Origin: Orientallactaga sibirica
Lineage: Eukaryota; Chordata; Mammalia; Rodentia; Dipodidae
Length of the DNA stretch: 64,000 bases
Assembly (NCBI GenBank): GCA_036365145.1
Contig: JAEOAD010000005.1
Location: 4,377,501 to 4,441,500, forward strand
Reading direction: 5' to 3'
Below the pieces are notes generated by a model. The model was not told the origin of the DNA, made no database searches, and saw only the letters and a list, made by a program, of their open reading frames with translations. This document shows, piece by piece, positions 1-12,465 of the stretch. The position numbers were made by a program, and so were the translations under genes. The stretch's first letter is position 1. Every line of letters begins with the position of its first letter.

Positions 1-2844
1 AGAATCTAAGAGAACCTCACAGTCTGGGCTGAGGACAGGGGAGCTCCCCAAAGATAAGACCTGTGAATTCAGGTCCAGACTGGACTGCTTCCTACCTGCC
101 CATGTCTTTAACTGATGAGAGGAGACTATTAATAATCTTGACCTCACAGGTTGTGAAGCTACATCAGGCATGGGTGTGAGGTGCTTGGCTGAATGTCTGG
201 TCTCGTAGAAGTGCTGCAGCATTCAGAAATCAGCAGACTTCAGGAACACAAACTTAAAGCAGCTAGATACAAACAAACAGAAGAAAGGGCATTGTTTTAA
301 AGGTCTCTATTATTCAAGGAAAAAGAGAGGTACAAGCAAAAGGCCAAATAATTCATAGCAGATTCTATAGAATCCCTGCCTGCATGTCCCGTGATTCTTT
401 CCTGTCCACAGTATGTGTTCCTGCTCACGGCTGCCAGCTGCCCACATCACCAGAGATCTAGGGTCCCTCACTGAGGTGCTGTGGAGCTATGGCCCCACTC
501 TCCTGAGTCCCATGGATGCAATCAGTAGCTGACTAATGTCGCTGCCCAGTGTCCTGCTTCCGTGCCTCAGGTGAAGACAGATTGTGGCATAATTTATGCT
601 CAATTTATGCTCCAGAGCATGAGGCTTCGGGTTAGATATCAACTGTTTCCCATGTTCTTTATATTCTGTTATTTCTTGTGAACACTTCTTTGCTGAAGAA
701 TCCCCACCTTAGACTTGGCTTCTGGGAAATTTAACCTAATCTATCAGCCTTTGACTAACATAGCTAGGAAAAAAAAATAATAATAACCTGACAATTAAAC
801 CAAGATAAAAATAAAAGCAGAGTTAATAAATTGAGAGTGAAAATTTGAAAAGGAAGAGAACTTTATGCTTGATTAATTGAACAAAAATGTGCCTATTTGG
901 ATGCTTGGGAACTGACCGACCTCTGATCTGACCCCCATGGGACTAACCACAACTCTGTCCACCCATTCATGTTACAAAGCATGACGTTTACCTGAGAAGG
1001 ACCTGATTTGGAACGCTAAGTGGTGGACACTTTCTGAAAGAATGCCTCGTTACTACACCAAAAGCTGCAAACAAATTTGCACATGCATATATTATTAAAT
1101 TAAAATGTTACCATTCTGCTTCTTAACCTAAAGGGAGTGGTTTAAATGAAGTGTGCCCTGTAGGCTCAGGTAATTTGAATATTTGGCCGCCAGCTGGGAA
1201 AGAGCCTTACCAGAGAAGGTATGTTGCTAAGGTGGGCTCTGGGGTAATATAGCCCAGTTCTAAACCCAATCCACACTCTACATGTTTCCTGATGTGGAGC
1301 TGTGACCAAGGCTTCCTGCTGAGGAGTGTCTTGCTTTCAACTTTGTGATGAAATTTCGCCTGAGATTTGTAAATGGAAATAGCCTCTTTCCTAAGATGAG
1401 CTGCTCCTGGTCAGGCATTTTGTCGCAGCAGTGAGAAGGTAACTTCTACAGTAACTGATTTTTTTTTCATATAACCTATCAACTATGGAGTGTCAACCTC
1501 ATTGAATTAGCATAACTATATTCTGCTCTGAAGATAATCAATGATAGGATATATATAGCCATTTGTGGAAGAATTAAAATAGAATCAGATGTAATTTGTG
1601 GGTGAGCAAATGCTGTGCAGAAAGTGGGAGGATGGAAGTGGCTCCTCGGCTTAAATGGGAGTGACATTGTCAGAGCATACTGTTTTTATAACTAGGACTT
1701 TAAAGTAATAGTCCCCATCTGGCTATTTTCTCTTCTCTGAATCCCTGATTCTGTACTTTTAATGCAGCCCTTAAAATGATATTTCAAAATTATTCCCATT
1801 TCATACATCAAAATTCTCCAAAAAGTTCTTTATCACCTAGCTGGTCCCCATAAAATATTATATATTTAAGAAAGGCCAGTGTTGCTTCATTAATTTCTAT
1901 TATTTACTAGCTTTCAGAATAGTAAGTGCCTTAATGACCTGCAATGATGACCAGTGAGGAGTTTCAGAGGAGAAATGCAGAATTGTTATAATACCATCAA
2001 TTTGAGCCTCCATGAGTCCATTGAGTTGCATCTATTTAAATCCAATGATAGTCATTATTCCTTTCATGTTTACACCATCTGATTGCTGCCTACTAAACAT
2101 TTCCTCAAAATAGCATTTAAAAAATCCTTTTGACAAAACCCTCAGCAGTCTGATAATTCTCTTGCTTCTTAATGCTACATATTACAGGCATTCATTGTAT
2201 ATTTCCTGACACTAGCTCTTCAATTATATATTTTCTGCCTCCAAAAGTCCTGGTCAGTGTTCGTAAGTTCTAGTGCAGAGAAAACACAGTCTAGGTGCTA
2301 GGAATGTTCATTGCTAGTCAGTTACCCGATTTTGGATTTCTCTTCTCTGGAAACATATTACAGAGAAAATGAAAACATTAATTCATAGGGATATATTCTA
2401 TTTTATGACAATAGCCTCTTTTCTCTTATACTGAAATTATTGGTTGCTAATGATATTAGTTGAATTACAGATTTACATTGCAAACACATGTATATATTTA
2501 AGTAAGTGCTTTATAATACCAAAATATATTTATCTATCTATTTTATGGATGGACTTTTGAATTTAAATTTAATCTGTATTTATAATTATGCGAAATAATA
2601 AAATGTAAAATATTCCCAAAATCAAAACGAAAAAAGGACAACTAAAGACCAGAGTCAGTGAGGTCTAGCTCCGTTGTTTTTCTCTCCTTGAATAGGCAAT
2701 CACCAGTTGTGTGACATCTCTCATGTCCTGTAGACTGTACATGTCCATCCCTGGAGTTCTCCTCATTCCCTTTTCCAGTTGCACTCTATGTCACAGCTTC
2801 CCTGTTGACAAAGATTTCAATTGTGCTCGTTTTTGCTCATAAAT
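1..2844. other. Unique AT-rich non-coding stretch
   Basis: I see no recognisable repeat, RNA gene or credible coding exon here. All six frames are broken by stops at short intervals. Short A-rich runs occur near 770-785, and AT-rich blocks near 2380-2620. Old decayed repeats may be present but I cannot name them. Confidence 0.5.
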
Positions 2845-3075
2845 AGCACTACAGCCAAGAGCTGTTCAGATATAAATGTGTGGTCTTGCCAGGGTACTTT
2901 TCAAGACACTGAAGAGATATTTCATAGACATGAAATTGTTGGGTCAAAAAGTAACTGCATATGTATTTTATTTTCATAATATAAAAGACAGATAGCCCCC
3001 AAATTGCTCTCCATGAAGTTTTTCCCTTTTTATCACCACCCACAATGTATGACCATGTCTGTGTCTCACTTATTT
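2845..3075. repeat. Possible ancient L1-type fragment
   Basis: The stretch with ATTGTTGGGTCAAAAAGTA, followed by AAATTGCTCTCC and a CACCAC..CAATGTATGA block, resembles an old mammalian interspersed repeat, probably an L1M 3' region, that I recall. The family assignment is tentative because the copy is diverged and short. Confidence 0.35.
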
Positions 3076-3739
3076 AACAAAAGAGAATGTGTCAAACTTA
3101 TAGAATTTTATCTACTAAATTCAAACTGATGTCACAATGTAGCTTGATATTTTCACATACCTTCTAGTGAAGGAGGTTAAGTACATTTTCATGCCTAGTG
3201 TAACTTGTCTTTTTGCTATAAAATGTCTATTATGTTTCTTATGCCTATTTAGAATGGTTATTGGCATTTTATTCTCAAGATTTTGAAGGTTAATATATGC
3301 TTAGAGATAGTAACATATTTTCTATGACATAAACCATAAGTGTGTTTTCCCAGCTTTTCACTTGCTCAGGGCATCCCTGAATAATAACAAAGAATATTTG
3401 GCTATGTATAAAACCTAGTATTGATTTGTTAAGTAAAAGAAGACTGTGTTTATTCACATGCTTTGTCTATAGCTTGTATTTAATGAGTGTATGTCATACA
3501 TTATGGATTATAATGTTCTATTATACTTAGCACACATATTGCACACTGCTTAGTGTAACATACAATATGTTATATTTTGATACCTAGAATGTTATATACA
3601 GAGTTATTAGTGATTGTCCTAGGAAACGGGATTGTAGTTAGGGTAAATTTATACTTCATGCTATATTCTCTCTGTTTGCTTAAAATTTTAAATAAACAAG
3701 TTCACAACTTTTCACAAGTAAACAAACAAAAGGAAAACA
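3076..3739. other. Unique AT-rich stretch
   Basis: No repeat family or coding signal is recognised. The sequence is AT-rich and leads into the SINE that follows. Confidence 0.5.
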
Positions 3740-3930
3740 GGGTAGGAGAGATTGTTTAAGTGGTTAAGGTGCTGGCCTGCGAAGCCCAAGGACCCAGGTT
3801 CCATCCTACAGAATCCACGTAAGCCAGGTGCACAAGGTGGCACATGCATCTGGAGTGAGTTTCCAATGGCTAGAAGCCCTGGTGCTCCCATTCTTTCTCT
3901 CAAATAAATAAATAAATAAATGAAATGCTT
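3740..3930 (+). repeat. DIP-like SINE (B2 superfamily)
   Basis: The tRNA-derived head GGTAGGAGAGATTGTTTAAG is followed by GACCCAGGTTCC (B-box-like), the body motif GCACAAGGTGGCAC at 3830-3843 and an AAATAAATAAAT tail. Flanking CAAAAGGAAAA and CAAAAAAGGAAAA look like a target duplication. Transcription by RNA polymerase III is expected for the family; this copy is diverged. The body motif resembles a CTCF core. Confidence 0.85.
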
Positions 3931-4756
3931 CAAAAAAGGAAAAAAATAACTCTTAGCTTCTGAATCTTCCTAAGGAACTGTGCCAATATACTCTCTATGC
4001 TTTTGCAGCTTGAAGCAAGAACTCTGTCAGTGAGCTTTTAGCTCCCAAAGTCCTAAGCAAAGAATGACATGAGTTTAGAAGGATGAAGACAGTCTCCGTG
4101 AACTTGATTCAACTGCCTGATGAAATAGAAATCATGTAAATTGCTTCCCTGGCATGGTTGACTTGCTACTGGCTTTGCAGAGGGCTATTGGCACCACAGC
4201 CTTTATGGTCATCATCAGTAGCAGTTGCCTTCAGTAAGTTTGAAACCGATTTTAAAACAAAGGATCCATTTCCTTCCTGCTAACTTGGTTTCATAAAGAA
4301 CACTGGAGAAAAGCAATTGTTCCAGCGACATGAAGCTATCATGTGTTTTCTCGAATATGAAATTAAACATGCTTCCTTTAGATTGGTAAACCAACCAGGC
4401 CAATGAGCCCATTCCAAATGATCAAGAATCCTAATCTATATTTAAGGAAATCTAACACAAGTATTTTCTAACTTCATGTGGCACCTCTCTATAATAAATA
4501 AGAAATACATCATACTTTGAAGTCTCTAAATGATTTTATAAAGAACTTTCAAATGTTATAAATATATAAGAGAATGATAAGTACAACTCAAGAAATCACC
4601 TGTAGACAAATAGTCCATTCCTCTAGCATTTATATTTGAGGATAATACCACTCTGCTCTCTGAGCTACTTTGTAGTATAAGCTTTGCATAAAGCATCAAT
4701 AATCAAACTGGCCAGGTCTTGCATATGTAGCAGCTTGCACTACACACCAACACTTT
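3931..4756. other. Unique stretch
   Basis: No recognised repeat or gene. Moderately AT-rich sequence between two SINEs. Confidence 0.5.
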
Positions 4757-4776
4757 TTAAAAATATTATTTATTTT

Positions 4777-4807
<31 letters not shown>

Positions 4808-4986
4808 TTTGTAAGCAGAGAGAGAACACGTGCAAGAGAGAGTCAGGGCTTCCAGCCACTGCAAACGAACTCCAGATGCATGTGCCCTCTTGTGCATCTG
4901 GCTTACGTGGGTCCTGAAGAATTGAACTGGGATCCTTTGGCTTTGCAGGCAAATGCCTTAACCACTAAGCCATCTCTCCAGCCCCA
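4757..4986 (-). repeat. DIP-like SINE, reverse
   Basis: It begins with a (TTTA)n tail and reads through CCAGCCACTGCAAACGAACT to the reversed head CCATCTCTCCAGCCCC. All parts of the family are present on the minus strand, so it is near full length. Confidence 0.88.
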
Positions 4987-5144
4987 CACCAACACTTTTG
5001 AGCTTATCATAAAGCTCCATGGCCGTCCCCACTAAGAGCTGTCACTTTGGTAGTGTTGACTTGAATGATGGGAACATAAATCACACCCACCCTTTTGGTG
5101 TGACCTTTAGAATACTTGCATCACCCAGAAGATGCCTCCATTAA

Positions 5145-5255
5145 TTTTTTAAAACTATTTTATTTTATTTATTTAAGAGAGAGAGAGGGTGTGCCAGGGC
5201 CTCTAGCCACTGGCAATGAACTCCAGATGCTTGTGGCTCCTTGTGCATCTAGCCA
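5145..5255 (-). repeat. DIP-like SINE, reverse, truncated
   Basis: The tail and body are present (AGAGAGAGAGGGTGTGCCAG, then CTTGTGCATCTAGCC). The tRNA-derived head is missing, so this copy lacks its 5' part. Confidence 0.75.
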
Positions 5256-7186
5256 ATAAATTTTAATACTTACATTTATTGAACTGTACCTGGAAAGTTT
5301 TCACTTCTCTGAGCATCCACCTATCCCTTACTAATTTACAAGGCTCAGTCACTATCCATTGCAAATGACTGTGGGCTCCAGACATGTGTTAATCAAAGTA
5401 ATATGAATTATTCTTACTGAGGAGCCAAACATCACAGTGGCTCAACACATCAGATGCGTATTTCTTGTTCACGTGACTAGTAGAGCAGGTGTTTCAGATG
5501 GTTTGTCACATATTGATTCGGGTGCCCAGGCTCTTCCACTCGGACTGTCTGCCAAGTGGACACTGGCAACCACAAGCAGAGGGAAGAACAGACAGCCGAA
5601 AGGCATCCCTTGTTCTTATACACATGGGTCCCAAGTGACAATATCATTTCCACACACGTGTTATTGATAAAAACTAGTTACATGTCTTTACTTGGCATGG
5701 AAGTGCAGTTGCAGTTGGTAACTGTAGATTGGGCAGCAAACTCTGCACATCTGGCGGCTACCTCAGCATCTGTGTGGAGCTCTGCTTTCCAGACTGCAGA
5801 TCTGAGATGGATGTGGGGATGCCGGACAGTTGGAACAACAGCTCTCTCCAGGGATCATACAAAGCAGCCAAACTCTACTGCCCTGGCGTTTACCAGGAAG
5901 TATCTGTGGTTGGCAGAGACACCAACCTTTGCGCCTGGACTCTGGTTTTCTAAATACATGGAACAAGAGAAAACACCAGAATGCGCCTGTCCTCTTTCTG
6001 CCATCAGTTTTCACAGCAGTCATGCACATTTCCATGTTTCAACCATCACCCATTAGTTCTTCTAGCCTAGGACACAATGCAGACACTCCTGGAGAAGAAC
6101 ACAAAATAAGCCTTTATTATCCCTTGAATGCTAGTATACAACCCTGGCCTAAGACACAGAGCTCAGGTAGTTGGTGCCCTCAGCCCTCCACCTTTGTGGA
6201 CAGTGTATACTAATTAATCTGTCCTACAAGATTCTGAGCCCGAGCTGCTTTGAGCATGGGCTCCAGGGGTTCCTATCTGCCCCTTCTACAGACAGTGCTC
6301 TTCAGCCTGACGGCAGCAGTCTTGCCAGGAAGGTTTGACAGCCTCATGTTTGCCCGGGGCAGCCCATGGCCAATCACTGACTGACACATGCTACAGACAA
6401 CAGGCTCTGATGTCTTGAGAGGAACAAACATAAGTTGTGCTCAGAGAACATCCTACAGGATCAAGATGACACTGTATTCCAGCCCAGATTCCATCAATAT
6501 TTTCCCCTATTCCCTTCTCTTTCCTCACTCCCTTTCTTCAGGCATCCCTTCCTTCACCCGCTCCTAGAAACCCTAAACTGATGACACAAAAGCACAGTTG
6601 GAAAGGACGCTATAGAGAAATCTGCCTGTAGGAAGTGGCACATGATTGAAGGAGCCGTCATGGAGTGCTTTCTATAGACAGTTTCTAAGAAGTTGGCCCT
6701 TGGAAAACTGTAGAGGAGCAATGGAAAGCGAGCCTCAAGAACAGCCATCGTACAAAACGGCACTGCACGCCGAGAAAAGGTGGAGTCATAAATAATGACT
6801 TTGCAGACACTACCAGGGCAGCCAGCAGTGATGCACAGTCCAAGCCACTCCAGTGAATGCCTTTGTCATTTCATGCCAAGCCCTGTACATTTCAATTCCA
6901 TTGTATTCCAAGGCTTTCTCTGCAGACTCATAATTCTGTCTCCCAGGGAAATTGGTTAGTGGCCTTCGCCTCCTAACAAACTTGAATTTGATGGATCGGC
7001 CCCTCTGGGAGCATAGTTACTGCAAAGAGAGTAAATTTGTTTCACTTGCCATTGGGATCTGTGTTTTTCCTAAACCTGCAACTCCTTCCCTCTCCCCGGT
7101 CCTTGCTCTACCTGCCAAGAGAAACAAACAAGCTGGAAGCCACACCCATGATGCAGAGGGATGACAACACGTCTGGTCACTTCCAG

Positions 7187-7188
<2 letters not shown>
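5256..7188. other. Unique or very old repeat-derived stretch
   Basis: The part near 5400-5600 (CAGTGGCTCAACACATCAG, TATTTCTTGTTCACG) resembles an old mammalian interspersed repeat that I cannot name. Overlapping open frames at 5437-6213 in all three plus frames lack codon bias or a recognisable domain and are not called as genes. Nothing else is recognised. Confidence 0.4.

Positions 7189-7238
<50 letters not shown>
7189..7238. repeat. (CT)n microsatellite
   Basis: About 50 bases of uninterrupted CT dinucleotides, with TAGTTACC following. A polypurine/polypyrimidine tract of this length is usually polymorphic and can form triplex DNA. Confidence 0.95.
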
Positions 7239-7452
7239 GTTACCTCATTAAGAGTATGGCCCAAAAGTCAAGAGACATGGCGAAAAGAAATCATGAGTGA
7301 AGGAGTAAACTGAAGTCAATAACTAGAGGCAGGGGAGAGGGTCTCTGAGTTGGATACAGTTCTCCAAAGATTTTTGGAGAAATTACCTAATAAGGAGAAC
7401 AATAAATGATGGTTCCAAAGATTGTTTTATTTAAAGTAGAGTTACAGGGATT

Positions 7453-7683
7453 ATTTGTTTATTTATTTTAAAATATTTTTTATTTGAGAGACACAGAGAG
7501 AGGCAGACAGAAAGACACAGAGAGAGAGAGAATGGGCATGCCAGATCCTCTAGCCACTGCAGACAAACTCCAGACACATGTACCACCTTGTGCTTCTGGC
7601 TTCATGTGGGTCCTGGGGAATCGAACCTGTGTCGTTTGGCTTTGCTGGCAAGTACCTTAACTGCTAAGCCATCTCTTTAGCCC
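7453..7683 (-). repeat. DIP-like SINE, reverse
   Basis: TTATTTATTTTA tail, AG-rich tract, body CTAGCCACTGCAGACAAACT and reversed head GCTAAGCCATCTCTTTAGCC. Near full length with scattered substitutions. Confidence 0.87.
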
Positions 7684-7798
7684 TATTCATATTTTTATAA
7701 TTATTCTCCCTCCCTTCGAAACTGAGTACACTTAAGACAATAAACTATAAGCAAGTACTTTGTAAAGACCACTGAGAGAAAATCAAATGCTTGCTATT

Positions 7799-7938
7799 TC
7801 TTTTTGAGGCAGTCTTGCTCTAGCCCAGGCAGATCTAGAACTCACTCTGTAGATCAGACTAGCCTCAAAGTCATGGAAATCTTCCTACCTCAGCCTCCTA
7901 AGGGCTGAGATTAAACAGACAAGAGAACTCACCTGGCT
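7799..7938 (-). repeat. B1 SINE, reverse
   Basis: The 7SL-derived sequence is read on the minus strand: TTTTTGAGGCAGTCTTGCTC, TAGCCCAGGCAGATCTAGAA, then AGCCTCCTAAGGGCTGAGAT. It is diverged relative to the other B1 copies in the window. Confidence 0.82.
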
Positions 7939-7944
7939 ACATAC

Positions 7945-8014
7945 ATGATTATTGTTTGCAATAGCTAAGAAACAGAATTAGCCGAGATGTTCAACAGCTG
8001 AACAGATTGAGAAA

Positions 8015-8061
<47 letters not shown>

Positions 8062-8420
8062 TTAGCCATGGAAAATTAAATCATGACATTTTTAAGAAAA
8101 TAGATGGAACTTTTCTTCATTATGATAAGTAAAATAAGTCAAGCTCAGGCCCAGAAAGACAAACATTGCATATTTTCTCTTATCTGTGGGAACTAGATGG
8201 AAGTGTGTGTATATATGTAGGTCATAAAACTAGAAATGGAACCAGGAGAGATAGAAGTAAGGAGAGAGTGGAGGGTAATGGAATAAGTGCTATGAAAGCA
8301 GGAGAGGGGCTATCCGGGAGGACTAGAGAGAGAATGGCAGGAATCACTGAGGGATAAATAAGGGTTAGCTACGTATGAAAATACTCTGTAAACAACATGA
8401 AAATCTTCCAAAGAGAAAAC
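7945..8420 (+). repeat. Ancient L1 (L1M-type) ORF2 3' end fragment
   Basis: The order GAGATGTTCAACAGCTGAAC, TTAGCCATGGAAAATTAAA, AGTAAAATAAGTCAAGC, CCAGAAAGACAAA and ATCTGTGGGAACTAGATGG follows the L1 ORF2 C-terminal/3' region I recall. The reading frame is destroyed. A TG microsatellite at 8016-8058 replaces part of it. Confidence 0.7.
8016..8058. repeat. (TG)n microsatellite
   Basis: About 43 bases of alternating TG lie within the L1 remnant. Such tracts can adopt Z-DNA and are length-polymorphic. Confidence 0.95.
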
Positions 8421-9611
8421 TGAAGAGAAACAAAAGCCCATGGCCATTTCTCCACTGGGTAAAAAAAATCTACTTCAGCATCATCTGTATCTGTGGTATC
8501 TGTGGTGTGTGTGTGTGTGTGTGTGTGTATTAACCAAACCTGATTTATGGATTTATGAGATCACTTAATGTTCTTTTCTTCTTGTTCCTCTTTTTAAAGA
8601 ACTGCTTGCCTTTCTTATTTATTTATAGGGTGACTTTTTTGCTTTTGTAAGGACTTGGGAAATACATTTTGAGGTGAAACTTAGTGGATATTTTTCTGAT
8701 AAATTGGAAAATGTAATTGACTATCACCAGATTGATTTTTCAAATATTTGTTAACGGCTAGTTCATGAAACTGTGACACGTGGAAGTCCTCAAGAGCAGC
8801 ACCTCATTGTCAATCGAGCTTTGGTACTTATATTTTTCAGAGGAAAAAGCACGACTGTAAATTGCAAATCGCCAACACCTAACTAGGGGTGCAGACGCTG
8901 GCAATGGCATCTCAGAGGAACAGATAAATAGTTTACTTCCTATTAAAAAAAAAAGAAAATAACTTTGTATGCCAACACAGAGCACTAATTAAAAATAGAT
9001 GAAAGAGAGGAATCATTCAGTGGCTTTCCCCTCTCACGGAACAGCAATGCAGAGCAGACGAGACGATCTGGCTTCATCTCGCGCCTCACCGGGTACTCCA
9101 CAGATACTGAAGAATACCAAATCACCTGTCAATCTCCACTTTAAATATCTTCCTCCCACACCTTTACCAGCCACTGTACTGTTTATTCCCCTGGTCCTGT
9201 TATACTAACTGCAGTGCCGCAAAGCCTTTGCCTACACCCCAGCCCTGTCGCAGCTGCAGGCTCCTTGGAGACCTGAATGGTTTTTTAATAGGATCCCCAG
9301 CACCTTTCCCAGCTCCTGCAGTTAGCTAGTGTTATAATAACTGGTGAGGAAGTTAATAAATTTCATGTTAAATTATTGCTGCAGGATTTCACCAGCAATA
9401 GAGAATTAAATTTTATTTAATTGACTTTAGAGCAAAATTTACAAAAGCCAACTTTCCTCCAAATAAAATTTCAATGATAGAGTCAAACAACTCAAATTTA
9501 CACACATAACACACACATGCACCTATACATGCACACATAGAGAGAGAGAGATTGAGAGTGAGAGGGACCACATGATTATTCTGGACTCCTAGATGCTCAG
9601 TATTCTGCTAG
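8421..9611. other. Unique stretch with a short (TG)n
   Basis: A second TG run lies at about 8502-8529, and a CA/GA-rich patch at 9500-9560. The block 9285-9480 is listed separately as a conserved-element candidate. No gene is seen. Confidence 0.5.
9285..9480. other. Candidate conserved non-coding block
   Basis: An AT-rich, low-CpG, non-repetitive block with dense TAAT-type words (TTTAATTGACTT, AGTTAATAAATT, GTTAAATTATTGC). This look is typical of deeply conserved enhancers, but conservation cannot be seen from one sequence. Confidence 0.25.
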
Positions 9612-10044
9612 TGTGGTGGTTTGATTCAGGTGTCCCCCATGAACTCAGGTGTTCTGAATGCTGGGTTCCCAGCTGATGGAAATTTGGGAATTAGCACCTC
9701 CTGGAGGCAGTTTATTGGTGGGGGGTGGGGTTTGTCAGGGTCCCCATACACTTTGGTTTTGAGGTTCTGATGGAGATTTGTCACCCCAGGAGGCAGTGTG
9801 TTGTTCTGGGAAGGCTTATGGGTATGATAGCCAGTGTCCCCTTGCCAGTGTTCAGCACACTTTCCTGTTGCTATTGTCCACCTGATGTTGGCCAGGAAGT
9901 GACGTCCATCCTCTGCTCATGCCATTGTTTTCCCTGCCATCATGGAGCCCCCCCTCTAGTCTGTAAGCCAAAATAAACCTTTTTTCCCCACAAGCTGCTC
10001 TTGTTCAGGTGATTTCTGCCAGCAATGCTAATCTGACTCCAACA
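9612..10044 (+). mobile_element. Solo LTR, MT-type ERVL-MaLR
   Basis: It starts TGTGGTGGTTTGATTC and ends CTCCAACA, the TG..CA ends of an LTR. AATAAA lies at 9972-9977 after GTAAGCCA, as in the rodent MT group I recall. Flanks GCTAG (9607-9611) and GTTAG (10045-10049) match at 4 of 5 positions, consistent with a 5-bp target duplication. No internal region is attached, so it is a solo LTR left by recombination. Confidence 0.85.
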
Positions 10045-10899
10045 GTTAGAGAAAATCTAAGCTGTGAAATTGAACATTTGACTCTTTAATTCCTGTCAGA
10101 CCACAACTGTTTAAATTTCCGTGATGTTGTGACAGTGATGATCTTATGTAATGTACACACTGTAGCTTTAAAGGTCAGTTCTCATGTATTTCAAGTTAAA
10201 AGGTAACTTTGGACGTCCAGATGTGAGTGTTTCTATTGTGTTTCAGAATTTGTTGTCCTTTGGTGTAAGAATCTGGGGTGGCATTAGCAATGTGGTTTGG
10301 ACTTGATACACGATTGTAAAAGATTCTCACGCCCCCCCCCATTGTTACTCCAACCCAATCTATTCTGATGTAGATAAAGTCCAGGCAAAACTAAAGCTGC
10401 ATGGCATGCTAAAGGTACTTTCAAGGACTATAGTTCTTTTAATACATACAGGAAATGTTAGGCGACTGGTTTTAACTTTTGAAGACATCAGTATGTCATC
10501 TGTCAGTGTCTTCTTCAGACATGTCCCACCTGTGACCCACATGCCACATGTGCACAAGGAAGCCCGCGCAAAATTGCAAAATTAAGGCATTATAAGATTT
10601 TTCTTGCATATTTTGTAAGTTTGTAGGTGACAACACATTGCTGCACCATCAGAAGGTGACATGCTTATAAGATTCCTGAAGTGGTCTGGCTCTTCCTGCA
10701 TCTGGAATCACTAAGCAGTCAGGGAACTTGAACATGAACCCCCACCATCTGCAACCAACCTCTCAGGAAGGCTTTGGGGAACTGGTGGAAATATAAAGTC
10801 TTATTTTGCAGCATAACTACTGCAACCTTTATCTTTATCTTTAAGATAGCTGCCATAGGTCTGAGCTTTGAATTCAGATGCTCGGATTTGGTCAGCTTT
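10045..10899. other. Unique stretch
   Basis: No recognised repeat or gene; there is a short poly-C run near 10331-10340. Confidence 0.5.
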
Positions 10900-11290
10900 T
10901 AATGTTTTAAAAATTTCAAACATGTATCTTGATGTCCCTTACCCTTTCTCTTCCCTCCCCCTTACCACCAAAACCCTTCTTATTTTCATTACATCCCATC
11001 CTACTTCCTACCTGCTTCCTTTTATTTGGGGGGCATCGACTTAAGTTAGGGTCACTTGCATTGTCATGGGTGGGAAGCTTTCTGGAGAATGGGCAATTCT
11101 CTAGTGACTACACCCCAAAAAGACATGACTTCCCCTCCCCAAGCAATGATCAATTTCCATTATCTGCTCTGGGGGTTTCCCTGGCCTCTGAAGAGATAAT
11201 CACCTCCAGTGTTCTCAAGGGCATGGTATTTTCTCTCAGGCTGTTTTACTATTGTCCTTTCTTGTCACACAAGCAAGGATCTTAGAGGAC
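10900..11290 (-). repeat. Possible L1 3' UTR-derived sequence
   Basis: A pyrimidine-rich block (CCCTTACCCTTTCTCTTCCC) followed by GGGTGGGAAGCTTTCTGGAG and TTCTCTAGTGACTACACCCC looks like the complement of a rodent L1 3' UTR. The match is from memory and the copy is diverged. Confidence 0.35.
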
Positions 11291-12205
11291 ACTTTGAGAG
11301 ATAAGAGAAAGCTGCCTCATTTTCAGAGTCAGATCTCAACAAGCGTAAACAACAAATGACAATTTATTAGTAAACATAGTATAGGAGGCAATACTGGAGG
11401 TTTCCTCAGTACTAGGACATGGGGAATATTAATATTTAAAGAACTGAGTACCAGACACAGGTACACATGCTTTGAAATGCAACTCAAACCAATTAGCTAG
11501 ATTGCCAAAATATCCATGGCAAGTCCAACCTGACTCACCATTTCAGAAATGGAGGGAAATTTAGAGATTGCAGTTTCAACCAATTATGATTAAATCTTAC
11601 TTTTAAATATTTGGTACTTATTTATGCCCCCTCCCAGGGTCTTTAGATAGATCAGTGGATTAAATCTATAGATTGTCTATGGATTAGGCTCTGGGAAGGT
11701 AGAATTTTTCACCCTTTACCTGGAGATATCTGAAAATGACTAGAGACATTCATTTTGGTTTGAAAAGACTGGGGTAGGGTATGGAGGTGTTTGATGTCAA
11801 CTTCTGGGCTGAGCCCAGAAATACCATTAAAGATACTAAAATGCACAGAAGAAAATTCTTCATGCATCAAAGAATTCTCTCTCCTCCAATGTTCACAGGG
11901 TTCAGATTGAGTTCAAGAAACTAGTGACAGACAGGGAAGGGCCTGTACATGTGTGCAAGGGAGGCACAGCCAAAGAGTCTGAGGCAACTCTGGAGCTCAG
12001 CTCTAAACAGCACCTAAGTGACAATCTGGAGAGATGTGGAGAGAGAGAGTCCTCCAGGCAGAGAGTGTCCGAAGGTGTGAGGAGGAAGGAGGTCTGAGAA
12101 CTACACCATGAGAAGGCTGAGTTCAGCACGAGGGAAAGGTGGAATCCAAAATTACCAGGGAGATCTGTTAGAGTAGGACAAAGAGTACAAGAGAAAAGAA
12201 AATAA
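11291..12205. other. Unique stretch
   Basis: No repeat family or exon recognised. Confidence 0.5.
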
Positions 12206-12465
12206 GGGGCTGAAGAAATGGCTTAGCAGTTAAGGTATCTGCCTGTGAAACAAACCAAATGACCCAGGTTTGATTCCTCGAGACCCACATAAGCCAGATG
12301 TACAAGGTGGTGCATGCGTCTGGAGTTCATTTACAGTGGCTGAAGTCCCAGGCATGCCCATTCTTTCCCTCCCCTCTCTCTCTCTTTCCCACTCTCAAAC
12401 TCTCCCTGTTTCTTTTTCTCTTTGTCTCTCTCTCTCTCTAATAAATAAAATAAAATAATTTTAAA
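12206..12465 (+). repeat. DIP-like SINE
   Basis: Head GGGGCTGAAGAAATGGCTTAG, body TACAAGGTGGTGCATGCG, a long CT-rich tract (12360-12440) and an AATAAATAAAATAAAAT tail. Near full length. Confidence 0.88.

Noticed and set aside
5556..6056. 166-codon plus-strand frame with overlapping frames
   Set aside because: All three plus frames are open in parts of 5437-6213, no domain is visible and part resembles an old repeat; length is near chance for 64 kb.
7189..7300. Frame encoding Ser-Leu repeats
   Set aside because: It is the translation of a CT microsatellite.
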